DNA of 24,700 bases from Folioceros fuciformis. Lineage: Eukaryota; Anthocerotophyta; Anthocerotopsida; Anthocerotales. Within the stretch, counting starts at the first letter, position 1. Every line of letters starts with the position of its first letter. The stretch is from NCBI GenBank assembly GCA_049999805.1, contig JBNGIO010006010.1:128277-152976 (forward strand). The letters run 5' to 3'. The notes under the pieces are model-generated. The model saw nothing but the letters and a program-made list of their open reading frames with translations. It made no database searches and had not been told where the DNA came from. Shown in pieces: positions 1 through 10,671 of the stretch. The position numbers and the translations under genes were made by a program.

Positions 1-266
1 AAACGCCACTAGGTTGCAAGTTGCAAGAATGAATGGCTAGAAGACAGTTACAAGCAAGCGGGATACTAAACGGGAGAAGCTGCTGAGCTAGAGATGCTTA
101 CGATCTCCAAGGCGGGTTAGGGATCACGAAGCAAAATGAAGACCACTGAAGTGCTTCTTCCTCAGTCACTATCCGTGTTCGGAAATTCAAAGAAACGCCA
201 CTAGGTTGCAAGTTGCAAGAATGAACGGCTGGACGACAGTTACAAGCAAGGAGGATACTGAACGGG
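1..266. repeat. Duplicated 74-bp segment, two copies 192 bp apart
   Basis: Bases 1-74 and 193-266 are near-identical direct copies with about six substitutions in 74 positions. They lie in the part of the NDHM intron that runs off the window edge. Neither copy encodes anything resembling NdhM in the sense frame. It reads as a local segmental duplication or the ends of a larger tandem array continuing to the left. Confidence 0.85.
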
Positions 267-372
267 GGAGGTCAGGTGAGACACGATCACTGTTGACAGC
301 ACACGAGCATGTTGACATGTAGTTTAGGATATGCAAGCAATGCAACAGGGGTTTTCGGAACAGGTGACTCAC

Positions 373-774
373 GGCGTAGTTGTCCACCAGCTCTGTAAAG
401 TACGCGTACACCTGTTTCTCCTTATCCTCGGGCCAAACGAACTCATTGTCGGGATCCAGGATGAGAGACAGCTTGCCGAGCTTCTCATCGGACTGGTCCA
501 GAATTCTGGTCTCGGGATTTAACTCACCGGCGAAGAGGCGCACATGCCTAGTGGTGCAGCTAAGCCAGCGGCCTCCCTGCTGCTTGGACAGTCCGGATCC
601 CTCCGCTGCGACCTTCAGCGGCTGCCATCTCCGGCTCTTGCTGCTCCCCTCAGACACACCTATTGCCAAACCCTGGCCGCAAAGTTGCCCGCGCTGGTGA
701 ATGCCTGTGGAGGAACACTGAAGGCTCCCGCGCGCAAGGGCCACGCTCTGCTGAGCGGCTACCACACCTGCCAT
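373..774 (-). CDS. NDHM: Chloroplast NDH complex subunit M, first exon (partial gene)
   Basis: First exon of nuclear-encoded NdhM, a subunit of subcomplex A of the thylakoid NADH dehydrogenase-like complex, which takes part in photosystem I cyclic electron flow. The first real ATG is at 774 (a GTG lies two codons upstream). The exon encodes 134 residues. Residues 1 to about 60 are rich in Ser, Arg, Gly and Ala, as expected of a chloroplast transit peptide. The conserved NdhM core follows: a GGRWLSCTTRHVR block near residue 67, LSLILDPDNEFVWPED near 102, then YFTELVDNYA. The exon ends at 373 before a GTGAGT donor. The next conserved block (GAPLTEY-like) is not found in 1-372, so the second exon lies outside the window. 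Same strand as DCL1 and downstream of it. Family assignment is firm. Confidence 0.9.
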
Positions 775-780
775 CCCCAC

Positions 781-1263
781 ACTGCCAAAATCCTTCCAAT
801 GCAGCTACGCCCGAGCTGCCCCTGCTACGCCAGCCTGCATTAAGGAGACCTGTTCCACAACGGCCACGACGCAAGATGGAACCGCAGATGGATAATTCGC
901 CGCGACGGGTACGCCGATCCAAGTGCCAGGGTTTCAAAGCTTCAGCTGACATACACTCTGGAGGTTGGGCTTGACCTTCTAACTGGATAGGCTTTTGTCT
1001 GGCCACCATTGCATGGAGCGTCATCCTCCTGAGATCGCACTCAGTGGTTCATTATTATCATAAGACCATAACACTCTCTTCTGAGTAGAATAAATAATCT
1101 AGAATTGCTTTTTAGGCCACACCAATTCAGGGCTACCGACGATCAAAATCATCGTTCGGATGCCCTAACTCCAAGGTGTGTAATCAACTGCACTACAGCA
1201 GAATTTAAGAAAAAATTAGACGTCAACAAAATCAGATACGGTTGAGCCGATAAACAAGTCAGG
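781..1263. other. Spacer between DCL1 stop and NDHM start
   Basis: This 483-bp interval must hold the DCL1 3' UTR and polyadenylation site (entering from 1263 downwards) and the NDHM promoter and 5' UTR (towards 781). No conserved coding sequence is visible; the open frames here run antisense to NDHM or lack family features. The only clear structure is the inverted repeat at 1118-1180. No minus-strand AATAAA was found. Confidence 0.6.
1118..1180 (-). other. Long imperfect hairpin in probable DCL1 3' UTR
   Basis: Inverted repeat of about 21 base pairs. CACACC (1118-1123) pairs with GGTGTG (1175-1180), and AGGGC (1129-1133) with GCCCT (1162-1166). CCGA (1136-1139) pairs with TCGG (1156-1159), and CGAT (1140-1143) with ATCG (1151-1154), around a 7-nt loop. 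It begins 84 nt past the DCL1 stop codon in the transcript direction. It could be a structured 3' UTR element or a small foldback transposon remnant; the sequence alone does not decide. Confidence 0.5.
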
Positions 1264-4200
1264 TCATCGCCGCTTCAAATGCTGCAACAAAATGACTGCC
1301 GCTGAATCCTTCGCCTTCTTCACACTGGGCATCGGCTCGCCGACGTACTCTTCAGTCCACCCCTGATCTGTCGTGTGCACACGAACAGAATAGGTGAACC
1401 TCTTGGCGTGTGCTGGACCACCTTCAGTCACGCATCTGCACAGCGCGTTACAGTAACCGGCATTAGGAGATAATGGAGCGTGCGGAGAGCAGTCAGTCGG
1501 AGGAGGAAAGCGCTCGGGAGTTGTAATGCTTACTTGTACTGGGGCATGGGCCACTGCCGTCGAAGGCAGATGTCGTTCAAAGTCTGCCTAGTGAAAACAG
1601 GGGTTTTCGTTGTCTTCCCTGATTCGGCGGCAACAGCCTTTTGCGCTTCCGCTTCGTTCAGTTCCTTTTCCTTCAGTATGGCCAAAGCATTTCTTGCAGC
1701 CAACTTTTGAGCCATTTTCTTCTGAGGGTTCTGTGCAATGCCGATTTGCACGCCATCCACATATACCTCAACTGTGGCCACATTACCTTCACGGGTGGCC
1801 TTGTACTCCAGACCCTCGGCTTGCTGCTGGCAACGCTCCTGCAGCTCCCGGACAGGGTGCATGGGTAGTGTTTCCGGAGTCACCATGGGTTGTAGGAGGG
1901 GTTCAAAAACCTATAGGAAAGGCAGTTAGCAAAAGGGAAAACAGTGCTGAAGGCAGACAACTATGTTAAGTTACATAACAGGTAGGAGGGACACCTTCCA
2001 CACGCCGTCTGTGTCGAGGCCGTTGTCAAGGAAGATTGCTCCGGCCACTGACTCCAGAATATCCCCAAGTACCTTCGGCGCTTTAAAATCACCCAGCCCA
2101 AATGAATTAACTCCAGGCTTGTCTAATTCACTTTGGATATCCTTAACAAAATCTCGGATCTGAAGCAGAAACAAGAACACAAATGGAAACCATTAGCTCG
2201 CAACTTCAGTCCAGGCGGACAAGGATTCAAACATTCTGTCAGAAAATGCATCAGACAACATAGACAGTGTGAGTTCACCTGAGTCTCCAAAGCACTAGAC
2301 CCATGCCGTAAATGCACGTGAAGCTTATTCTTCACGGTGACACGGGCAAAATTTTCGTTGTTGACAGCAGCCGCTCGCAAGTCTGTCAACCGACCTGGAG
2401 GAAGGTCTGTATAGCTGAAGAAGAGATGACGAGTGATCAGATGGTCTAGTACAGCATCCCCAACAAACTCTAGTCGCTGATAACATGGCACTCCGGAGGA
2501 TGGCCGAGAGGCATGTGTTATTGCTTCGACGAGGAGACTCTTCTCCCTGAATGGGTAACCAATGGCAGCCTGTAGCCCATCAAAGTCTATGCTTCGGGCA
2601 ACCGTCTCTGGTACAACAGAACCGGCCCTTGCTTTCTGGCTATCTGTTTCATCGAAATCCACGGGTATCCCAATCCAGTTCATCACATGTGCTGCAGCTT
2701 CTTGGCCACCCTCAACATAGTAGATTCCAATGAGCGCCTCCACAACATCAGCAAGCGTTTTGCTTGAAAGCACCCGATATGAACTAGAATCCCCCTCTAT
2801 CTCTCCGTCCTCCATAGCTTCTGAATCATCCTCGATTTCCTGAATGTCACCATTCTCCGCCCCAACCACCTTGATAGTATCTTTTTGCTGATGATGAACC
2901 ATTTCACCATCCTCTGTCTCCATCTTGTCAACTTCTTGCACCTCCTCAGTAACCGGAGGAGATGACCAATCTGCATCTTTAGTGTCCTCATCAAAGACAG
3001 GGAGGACCCCAGGTGCAGCCCAACGGGATGGAGCAAAACGATCAGCCTGTATATAACTTTGCAACCCTTTCTCGAGTGCAAATTGATACAGTACTGAATT
3101 ACTGACTGTTTGCTGTCGCATACGTGTTAGCTGTCCCTCATGCTTACTTGGAAACTTCAGAAACAGCCGACGACTGACCACCCACTTCAGGTATGCATCG
3201 CCCAACAGCTCAGCACGTTCATAACAGAATGTCTCCTGGCATGAAGCTGCAGTTAATGCCTCTAACACCTGTCACACTCACACCCCACCTCAGATACTTT
3301 AAAGTCCTCAACCTGAGTACACCTTGAGGACAGGAGAGAATGTGCAAGTAGATAAATGATGACAGAATTGCCCATAATCGTAGTAGACGAATACTTTGAG
3401 AAGTCTTACATGCCCATGCAGATCTTGACCTATGCAAGAAGTCTCACAAGTGGAACGGACTATTACCTTGGCTGCTGGAATAGGGTAGGCAATCTGGTGC
3501 TTAAGCTGAATGGCCAGCAACATACTCTCGACCCTTCTCATTACAGAGGGCAGACGCTGAGCACCTCGTACTAACGGACCTGGCAAAGGGTGTACAAGGC
3601 ACAACTCTGGGGGCAACATGACGAAGTATGTCTTGTCCAGCTGCTCATCAGCACTGGTAGCATTACCTGGATTCCAATTTACAACATTATTGTATGGGCA
3701 TTCCGATAGAGAACAAGTTCTAACAAAGACTAGTGGCATGGACAACAACACTTCTGCTAGTTTCCTTATGACCATCTCCACGGACCAAAACCTACCATCA
3801 GTAGACTCAAATCGAGGGGAAAGCAGGTTCTTGCAATGCGAAACCCCTCTGCCCCTAAGGAGAGCTTGAGTTTTATAGCGAAGATCAACACCATACCTGC
3901 AATACAGGTGCAAGAAAAGTGAGCAACTAGCTCAGCATCAAAAGCCTGGGTAGGAATGCACAACATCAACATCTACAGAGAAGGTTACTTTTGCTTGTAA
4001 TAATCCCCGTAAGTGCTGTATTCTAGAGGACCCAAATATCCTTCTTTCCTTGGGAAGGAACTATTGGCATTCATGTCAACTCTCACAGAGTCAACATAAA
4101 ACCTCTTTCCAGAATGCACCGCTGTGACAATCCTCCCAGCTAGGCCATCAATGTCAGCCACACCATCTGCCATCCACAGCTTGCCAGGCTCAGGAATTGA

Positions 4201-7200
4201 ATCCTGTATGATGGACGCAGAGTCTCGACCAGGAACAAGACCTGACGCCTTTACAATATCATACTTCGCAACAGCTCCACGTATTCCATAGGTGGGATGG
4301 GCTTTCTGGCCCAGAGAATAACCATGACGCAGTTTTCCAAATCCATATTCTCTGCGATCGCCACCAAGAGCGCGCTCATCTGTTCCAAGATAGACATCTG
4401 GACGGGCCCTTTGTAAAGGATTGGACCAGGCTCTCGTGTCAAGAGTTTCCTCAATATATTTCCAATCAACAAGGGCATCTCCATCTGATGTGCCTTGAAC
4501 GATGGGGACAAAAAGATAGGCTTTCACAGGATCCCACGGGGTTGTTGCTGGTTCAACATCAATGTCGAGAACAATACTCATCAACCTGACATGGAAGCTC
4601 TTTAGCTTGTCTAGCTGCACAAAGCACAAACAGACATCTGCAGTTAGCAGGTTGAACAGAAGCCAACCAGAGGCGCACTGAGCAGAGGTGTACCCTTCTT
4701 GGTATGAAGCCAGTCACCTGGGATGCATCAACTTCCAGCGAACCACAGTGATGGAGAGATGCTCTTGTCGTCATAGTTCTTGAGACAAACAAATCCATTG
4801 ACATTGCCAGAACCTGGACGGAAAAAACAGTATTGCCAATCCGTCAAGCACTGAGGCCAAGACTACCCCTTCAAGGCTGAAGTTATAGGAATTTGAGAAA
4901 ACGATGCAGTTCAAAACCATGCAACTATAAAATTGGAACACTGACCTCAGGATCCACTTCTTTGTCAAAGAGCAGCGCGAAGTCACATGTTTCCGTCAGC
5001 AGAGAATCTCTAGAAAACCCCATGTTCTGGCAAGAAACCTTGTAGAAAGATAGTGACCATCTCTCTGTAAGGTCTTTTCCACCAAGAATCCAATCCCCCT
5101 GGAAGAGACAATATTATGAACACTTCAAACTGGCACACAACCATGACTTCTGCAACCAATTGCAAACCGAACACATAAGTTACCCACCCTTAGAACCTCA
5201 GCAATTCCCTCAGGATAATATTCCCTGTGACGTGCAGTTCCAGGTAGGGGTTCGCCTTCCTCTGCCTCATCCATCTTTTCAGCTTCTTCTCCACTCCCCT
5301 TATCCGGTAACAGCATGTCTGTAAATGCTCCCATCTCATGCAGCTTCTTACATGCTTCAAGGCATACGGCCTGCAGCAGGAGAGCGTTAGATGGAACCTG
5401 GGAACCATGTCACACAACAGGGAAGCATGAACAATCAGTTGTGCATCATTTCCCACCTGCTGTGCACCTCGAATAGATGAGCACACTGGACCCTCAATAA
5501 CTCCAATAGGCGCATTACATGGTAGCTGCAACTTGCAGGAGTATTTTGGAGCCCCATTTTCTTTGTCAATTTGGGTCATAAAAAAATCCGGTCGCAGAAT
5601 CGAGTATCTAATAATAAGGACAAGTAAGCCAAGCACAGGACTAACGGATCCAGAACGTTACCAAATGACCATGTCGGAAGATATCACAGGACAGTGATAG
5701 CAAATACCTGTCACTTGGCAGCTGCGAGCAGTAGAAGTGAATCAGCCCCACCGCAGAATTCCGGCTGACTGTGGCACCAGTTGAAGGAACCTGATACACA
5801 TCACCACCATCTGGTTCCGATGGTTCAAATGCTTTAAAGTCAAGACTTGTCCTCTCAACAGCTTCTTTCCGAAGGGTTTCCTCACTATTTCGAGCATTTC
5901 GCAGAAAAGCCTCGTGAGTCAAGTTGCCTCTGTAGACATCCAACAACCATTTAAGTACCACCACGTTAAGTCAACTACTGACATGCTACATGCTGTTACT
6001 CCCACAACATTCAACTTCTTGCTTACTTCTCCAACATCAGAATGTAATCTGAACCCGGCTTACGAGCACGACCTCGTGACTGAATATACGCAAGCACAGT
6101 CTTGGCTAGATCAAAACGAATCACCACATTGCACTGCCGAATATCCAAACCTTCTTCAGCAACACTTGTGGCCACGAGCAGCGTAACCTAAAAATGACAG
6201 AGCCACCTTGAGATCAGCCCCTGAGAGATGTGGTTTCCATTTCTTCCATTGACGTCAGCCAGTAGAAAATCTACATCAATTTTGGCAATACACCCAGATG
6301 AACATTTGGGTGTACATCCAAAATATACATAGATTTTCACTTCTTCGACAGAGTCGATCCCTATGGCAACAGTCGTGGCAGTCAAGGGAGTCTCCTGCGT
6401 TGACAAAAGCAACTTGGTGCTCCGGTAAGGGTTGTAGTACCCCGTCATGGATAAATGGAACCAAATACCATCATGGAATACGGATTCCCCCATCGCGGGT
6501 TAGTGCACTGTCGTGTGTCATGATGGGTGCTTGCGAAGTCACGCAACAACCCCATCACGCGTTACTAGTATCCCATCACAATGCTTTGAGCAAGCATACT
6601 TGAAACAACATCCAACAATCCCCAATCTAAACCAAGGAACACTACGAAGTGAAAATAAGAAACCACACACCCTTCCATCACGAAACTTCGAAATTGTCTC
6701 TTGCATTTGCCGCGTCCGCATATCTTGATTATTGTTGTGCCCGATGAGGCTTGCGCACTTCACAAATTTCAAGGATGGCAACTCGGCAAAAACCTGTAAA
6801 AGAAATTTTGCAACCAGAATACCATTCAGACAGAGACAAACACAGATAACGCCACTTTCCACTCCCTAGTTGATCGATATTTATGCCACAGTGGACATGT
6901 ACCTTAGGAAGGACCAAAGCAGCAACGACCCGCTCGACAAATATGATAGCTCGGAAATCATCAGTGTGTTGATAACTTAACAATATCTTGATCAGGGCCT
7001 GCACCTTTGGTGTCACCCTGCCACCTGCCACGGCTGCTCCAAGAATCTCATCCACATGCTCGCCCCCAGAAACAGCTGCAAGTTCGGTAGACAAAAGTTA
7101 GCACATGCAACAAATTGAATGACCTACGTCCACTGGGTATTCGTAAGACTGGATAATGTCTAAGCTGCCAACCTTGGATGTCAGGAAGCTCGCCATCCTC

Positions 7201-9117
7201 AACTTCACCACCACCTTCGACTTCATCCTCCACCTCTCCTGCATCTTTGCTCCCGACAGCCCCTTCAGAAAGGCGGCATCGGAGAATGTCAACGACCTTC
7301 TTCAGGTAGGACTCTTGGAATTTCACATCAAGCTGATGATTCGCACGTTCATCATTTCGTAGGGCGGTGAGAAATGACAAGGCTACCTGGCATGCAGAGA
7401 TAGGACCACTGTCAATCGGGGGAGCTCAACAGGATCATAGGCTGATGATCCAGACATACAATTCTGACCTGAGAATACCTACCTTGTATGCACACCACTG
7501 ACCAAGCTCATCAAGAGCATAGACAACAGCGCGTAACTTTTGTCCCAAGCTCGCAGCACCATCACTCTCCGTCCTCTCTGAAACTCCATACACCAAACGA
7601 AGTTCCTCTTTTGAGCCAGCATCTCTAGCACCCATGAATCTCCACTTACTTCGCTTAGAGCTTTGACTGGCTGCTTGTTCAACAGTAGACTCCATACTCT
7701 TAATCTGCTCCCGTAAGGACCATAACACAGCGGCCTTGTCATACTCTACCACAGTTTCTGACGGTGTTGGCACGTACATCTCCAATTCCTTCCTGTCCTT
7801 AATTGTGCACACAATAGAATCAAGCTTGCTCTCCAGATTCCGAATCTTTACTGCACAATCTTCCTGGTTGGACACGCCTGCATTGACAAATGCCGCTGCC
7901 GTCAAAGGGCCTCTCTCCGTATACATGGTTGCCTGCACAAAGTTAAATGCACATACCCTTCAAGTTGACTGGGGACGCTGTCATGCCGAAAACTGCAGGC
8001 CTCTTCGTTTTGCTGGTCATGTGGTAGAACTCAGACATCACCAACGAGTAAGGATGCTTTTTGACAGCATGATGACATTCGTCCAGGATAAGGAGATCGA
8101 TAGATTCCATTCTGACAATGCTATGCCTCAAGATGTTCAGCAGAATTTGGGCAGTCATTACAAGGACCTGAAGGCACGACAAGGAAGAGCTGAGAGACAC
8201 AGAAGCTGTGAAATAGATCAAAGTCAACAGTGTGACGGTCAACCACATACTTCATTGGTTTCAAACTCCCGCTGCCACCTTCTTGGATCCCAGAAATCTT
8301 GACCCATCTCACCACAGTAGTGTCCCACACTGAAACCTGTCCCTTCTCGAATCACTTCTGCTTGCTGCACACAAAGGGTGCACGGATCTGATTACAACTC
8401 TCCCTCAACAAGCCAGACAGCGAAACAAACTCACGATCCACAGCGTTCCTACGAGCTTCCGTCACCTCCACATGAACTACATACCTGGTAAACCAGCGGC
8501 ACCTTCGGCACGAGAAACACCGCCAGCATCTTCTCCCCATTCTGTCGCATCATTTCATACTTGCTCTTCATCAGCATGACTGCTATGAGAGTCTTACCGG
8601 CCCCCGTCTCAAGAAACGCGATAGTGTTCTTCTCCTGAGCCTGTCCCAACACCTCTAGCTGATACTTCCTGGCACATTCATCCCCCGACTTCTCCTTCTC
8701 GGGAGCCACAGGCTTAACAGAGGAGCCATTAGCAGCTGCCAATTCATGCACCCTGTCCCTGACCCTGTCTCTGTCCCGATCCCTGTCTCGATCTCTGTCC
8801 CACTGTTTCTCCCTATCCCGCTCCCTGTCCCTGACCCTTGCTCTTTCCCGTTCCCTCTCCCGCTCGCCATCTCGGGGTCGCAACCGATCCCGCCGAATAG
8901 GCAACGCCCTTCTCTCCCTCTCCCTGTCCCTTAGCCTTTCACTATACCTATCTCTATCACGATCACGGGCGAAATCGAAAGCTCTATCGCTTACGTGCCC
9001 ACTCCTTCGAGATCCTTCGTCTCTCAGCTTCCTTCGCTTGTCCTCCCTCTCTGAATTGCCTCCGCCTGCCCTCCCGCGCTTCAGCTCCCCATTCCTGTCC
9101 ACCTCCATGCTGTCCAT
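1264..9117 (-). CDS. DCL1: DICER-LIKE 1 ribonuclease III, complete, 20 exons
   Basis: Nuclear endonuclease that cuts pri- and pre-miRNA hairpins. Exons, 5' to 3': 8485-9117, 8251-8364, 7957-8167, 7483-7877, 7173-7386, 6903-7075, 6671-6793, 6027-6187, 5708-5929, 5457-5607, 5188-5370, 4946-5098, 4718-4813, 3989-4614, 3796-3896, 3467-3666, 2279-3268, 1995-2159, 1534-1910, 1264-1435. Together they give 5460 nt, 1819 residues, slightly shorter than Arabidopsis DCL1 (about 1909). Domains: Arg-Asp-rich N-terminus to about 122; DExD/H helicase with GAGKT (172-176), DECH (278-281) and QSRGRAR in exon 8; Dicer-dimerisation domain in exons 10-11; PAZ in exon 14; RNase IIIa (ELLGD, E1272/D1276, second pair D1426/E1429); RNase IIIb (EFVGD, E1519/D1523, second pair D1615/E1618); two dsRNA-binding domains in exons 18-20. 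All catalytic acidic residues are present. Intron 7 is 483 bp against about 80-200 for the others and carries a miRNA-like hairpin. Intron 15 (3667-3795) is 129 bp, stop-free and in frame, so its removal is inferred from homology. Confidence 0.95.
6253..6350 (-). ncRNA. miRNA-precursor-like hairpin in DCL1 intron 7
   Basis: Arms 6265-6296 and 6307-6338 (32 nt each, 10-nt loop 6297-6306) are opposed along their full length with no bulge. In minus-strand sense there are 25 Watson-Crick and 3 G-U pairs and only two 2-nt symmetric internal loops. The three wobbles would be C-A or A-C mismatches on the plus strand. Weaker pairing with small bulges extends the stem to about 6253 and 6350. The core ends 77 nt before the intron acceptor, so it is not a mirtron. 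Length, symmetry and arm size suit a plant miRNA precursor giving a 21-nt duplex. Alternatives are a small foldback transposon or a chance inverted repeat. No mature sequence can be assigned without small-RNA data. Confidence 0.6.
8750..8960 (-). repeat. Hexanucleotide-like repeat encoding the Arg-Asp/Arg-Glu tract of DCL1
   Basis: In sense orientation this stretch is a degenerate array of GA-CG hexamers coding alternating Arg with Asp or Glu, covering roughly residues 53-122 of DCL1. Similar RD/RE tracts are known at the N-terminus of plant DCL1 and resemble RS/RD domains of splicing factors. The near-perfect hexamer run suggests replication-slippage length variation. Confidence 0.8.
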
Positions 9118-10275
9118 CCTTCCCTACTACAACCTTCCCCCGCGAGGCAGCGACTCACTTCCGACAACAAGCTGCAATTCTTCCCAAGGCGCCGCCCACA
9201 AGCTCGCAATTGCTCCACCTCCACTGTCAGCAGCTGGCCTTCCAGCTGCTACTTAAAACCCCTTGCTAAGCTCGCTGTATGTACGAAACACCGGTACAGC
9301 ACTCACTTTAGTTCACGTTTTTCCGTTTCTCTCGCGTGATAGCCACTTGTTTGCTGCTATAGTTGGCGTGAACACCCATTTTTCTCTCGCTCGTTCCAGG
9401 TACGTTACAACCATGGAGGGACGACCGACACATCGTTGCGGGACTTCAAAGCGAGAGTTTCCAGTCGCATGCTTCTCTTCCAATCTTCCAAATTTTTTTG
9501 TAAAAACGGACGACTGGTGATGGAATAGGAAAGAGTGAAACGAACACTTTACTATAAAATTTTCGAGAAAGACGAACGAAGTTACAAAGTGATGGGCCTA
9601 AGAAAACTTGCCTCCAAGATCACCATTTAAAGGACTAGCCTCTAAGATTGCCATTCTCTATCTATGAGTGAACAATGTTTGCCAATGCTTTTATTAGAGC
9701 AATGGACACTTGTTGTTGAAAGAAGGTCACAATATAGAACAAAGAAAGACCAACTCTCCTCTTCTTATTGTGGTATGTCTTTGACATAGTTTTAAGAAAG
9801 CTGGAGAATGCGCATTCATGCCTTGCATGTAGCCCCATAAATCTCGATAGCAAGGGGAAGGAAGGATTGTCCAACCTGCATAGAGGTATTTCTGTGGACC
9901 TTGGCCCATGTACGCCCACCCTTAAGTTTGAGGATGACGTGCATGTAGACAAAGTTCGGTGTGAGGGTTTGTAACAACTATATCAGCCATTGAAACTTGG
10001 TCCCCTAGATAAGAAGAAATCAACTCGAAGGGCAACTCCATAAGCAAGGTATAAGGTGCTCCATATAGGATAAGAAGCTACCCACATTGACCAAAGAAAG
10101 AACGATATCTCACACTACAGCATGACTAGTGATATGTTGCCATCGAGCTAGATGTGTGCCTAAGTTGTGCATAGGCACCTTATAGCTACATGTTTCAAGA
10201 GAGCAAGCTTGAGGTTGGGTCACATCAAACTCAAACTTTATCACAGTAGACAAAGTTGTTTGTGCAATTTGCAAA
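9118..10275. other. DCL1 upstream region and gene-free DNA
   Basis: About 9118-9260 is pyrimidine-rich and is the likely DCL1 5' UTR and proximal promoter (transcription towards lower coordinates). Beyond it the sequence becomes AT-rich. Short open frames near 9263-9520 and 9662-9974 show no recognisable domain, and opposite-strand frames are equally open, so no gene is called. Confidence 0.5.
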
Positions 10276-10525
10276 GCCATGATGCATGGCCATGCCAAAA
10301 GACCCACAACTACTACCAAGCATAGTGTGTTGAGCCATGATGCATGGCCATGCCAAAAGCCACAACTTCCCAGCATCATATGTTAAGCCATGATGCATGG
10401 TCATGCCAAAAGCCACAACTACCAAGCATCGTGTGTTGAGCCATGATGCATGGCCATGCCAAAAGCCATAACTGCCAAGTATAGTGTGTTGAGCTATCAT
10501 GCATAGTCATGCCAAAAGCCAAGTG
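10276..10525. repeat. 53-bp minisatellite, about 4.6 units
   Basis: Units start at 10276, 10334, 10387, 10440 and 10493; the first is 58 bp, the next three exactly 53 bp, and the last is truncated and more diverged. Each intact unit begins GCCATGATGCATGG, followed by CCATGCCAAAAG. Three units contain the perfect 12-bp palindrome GCATGGCCATGC. Its open frames are repeat artefacts. Confidence 0.9.
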
Positions 10526-10671
10526 TTTGTCGTGCATGCAAATAAAAATTAGTAAATAATTAAGTTATAAGTAACATTAATTGTACTTAATAAAATATTT
10601 AGATAATATAATCAAAGAATCGAATATAACTAGGCGTGTAGACATGGTTATGCTTGTAGCATGCCTCAAGT

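Noticed and set aside
1-372. Possible second NDHM exon in the duplicated segment
   Set aside because: No frame on the minus strand encodes the expected next NdhM block (GAPLTEY and following), and the two copies are not coding-like.
3304-3331. Perfect 8-bp inverted repeat with 12-nt loop in DCL1 intron 16
   Set aside because: Too short for a miRNA precursor and within what chance produces in a window this size.
6188-6493. 101-codon minus-strand open frame within DCL1 intron 7
   Set aside because: It ends at the splice-acceptor TAG, shows no domain and contradicts the strong homology across the flanking exons (GR joined to VTLLVATS). Treated as intron.
6472-6526. Second hairpin in DCL1 intron 7 (CCATCATG with CATGATGG)
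   Set aside because: Only 8 bp with a 39-nt loop and no extension of pairing; explained by the short repeated word in the intron.
9263-9974. Short open frames upstream of DCL1 (for example 9263-9520, 9662-9952, 9768-9974)
   Set aside because: No recognisable motif, competing frames on both strands, and an AT-rich repeat-like setting.
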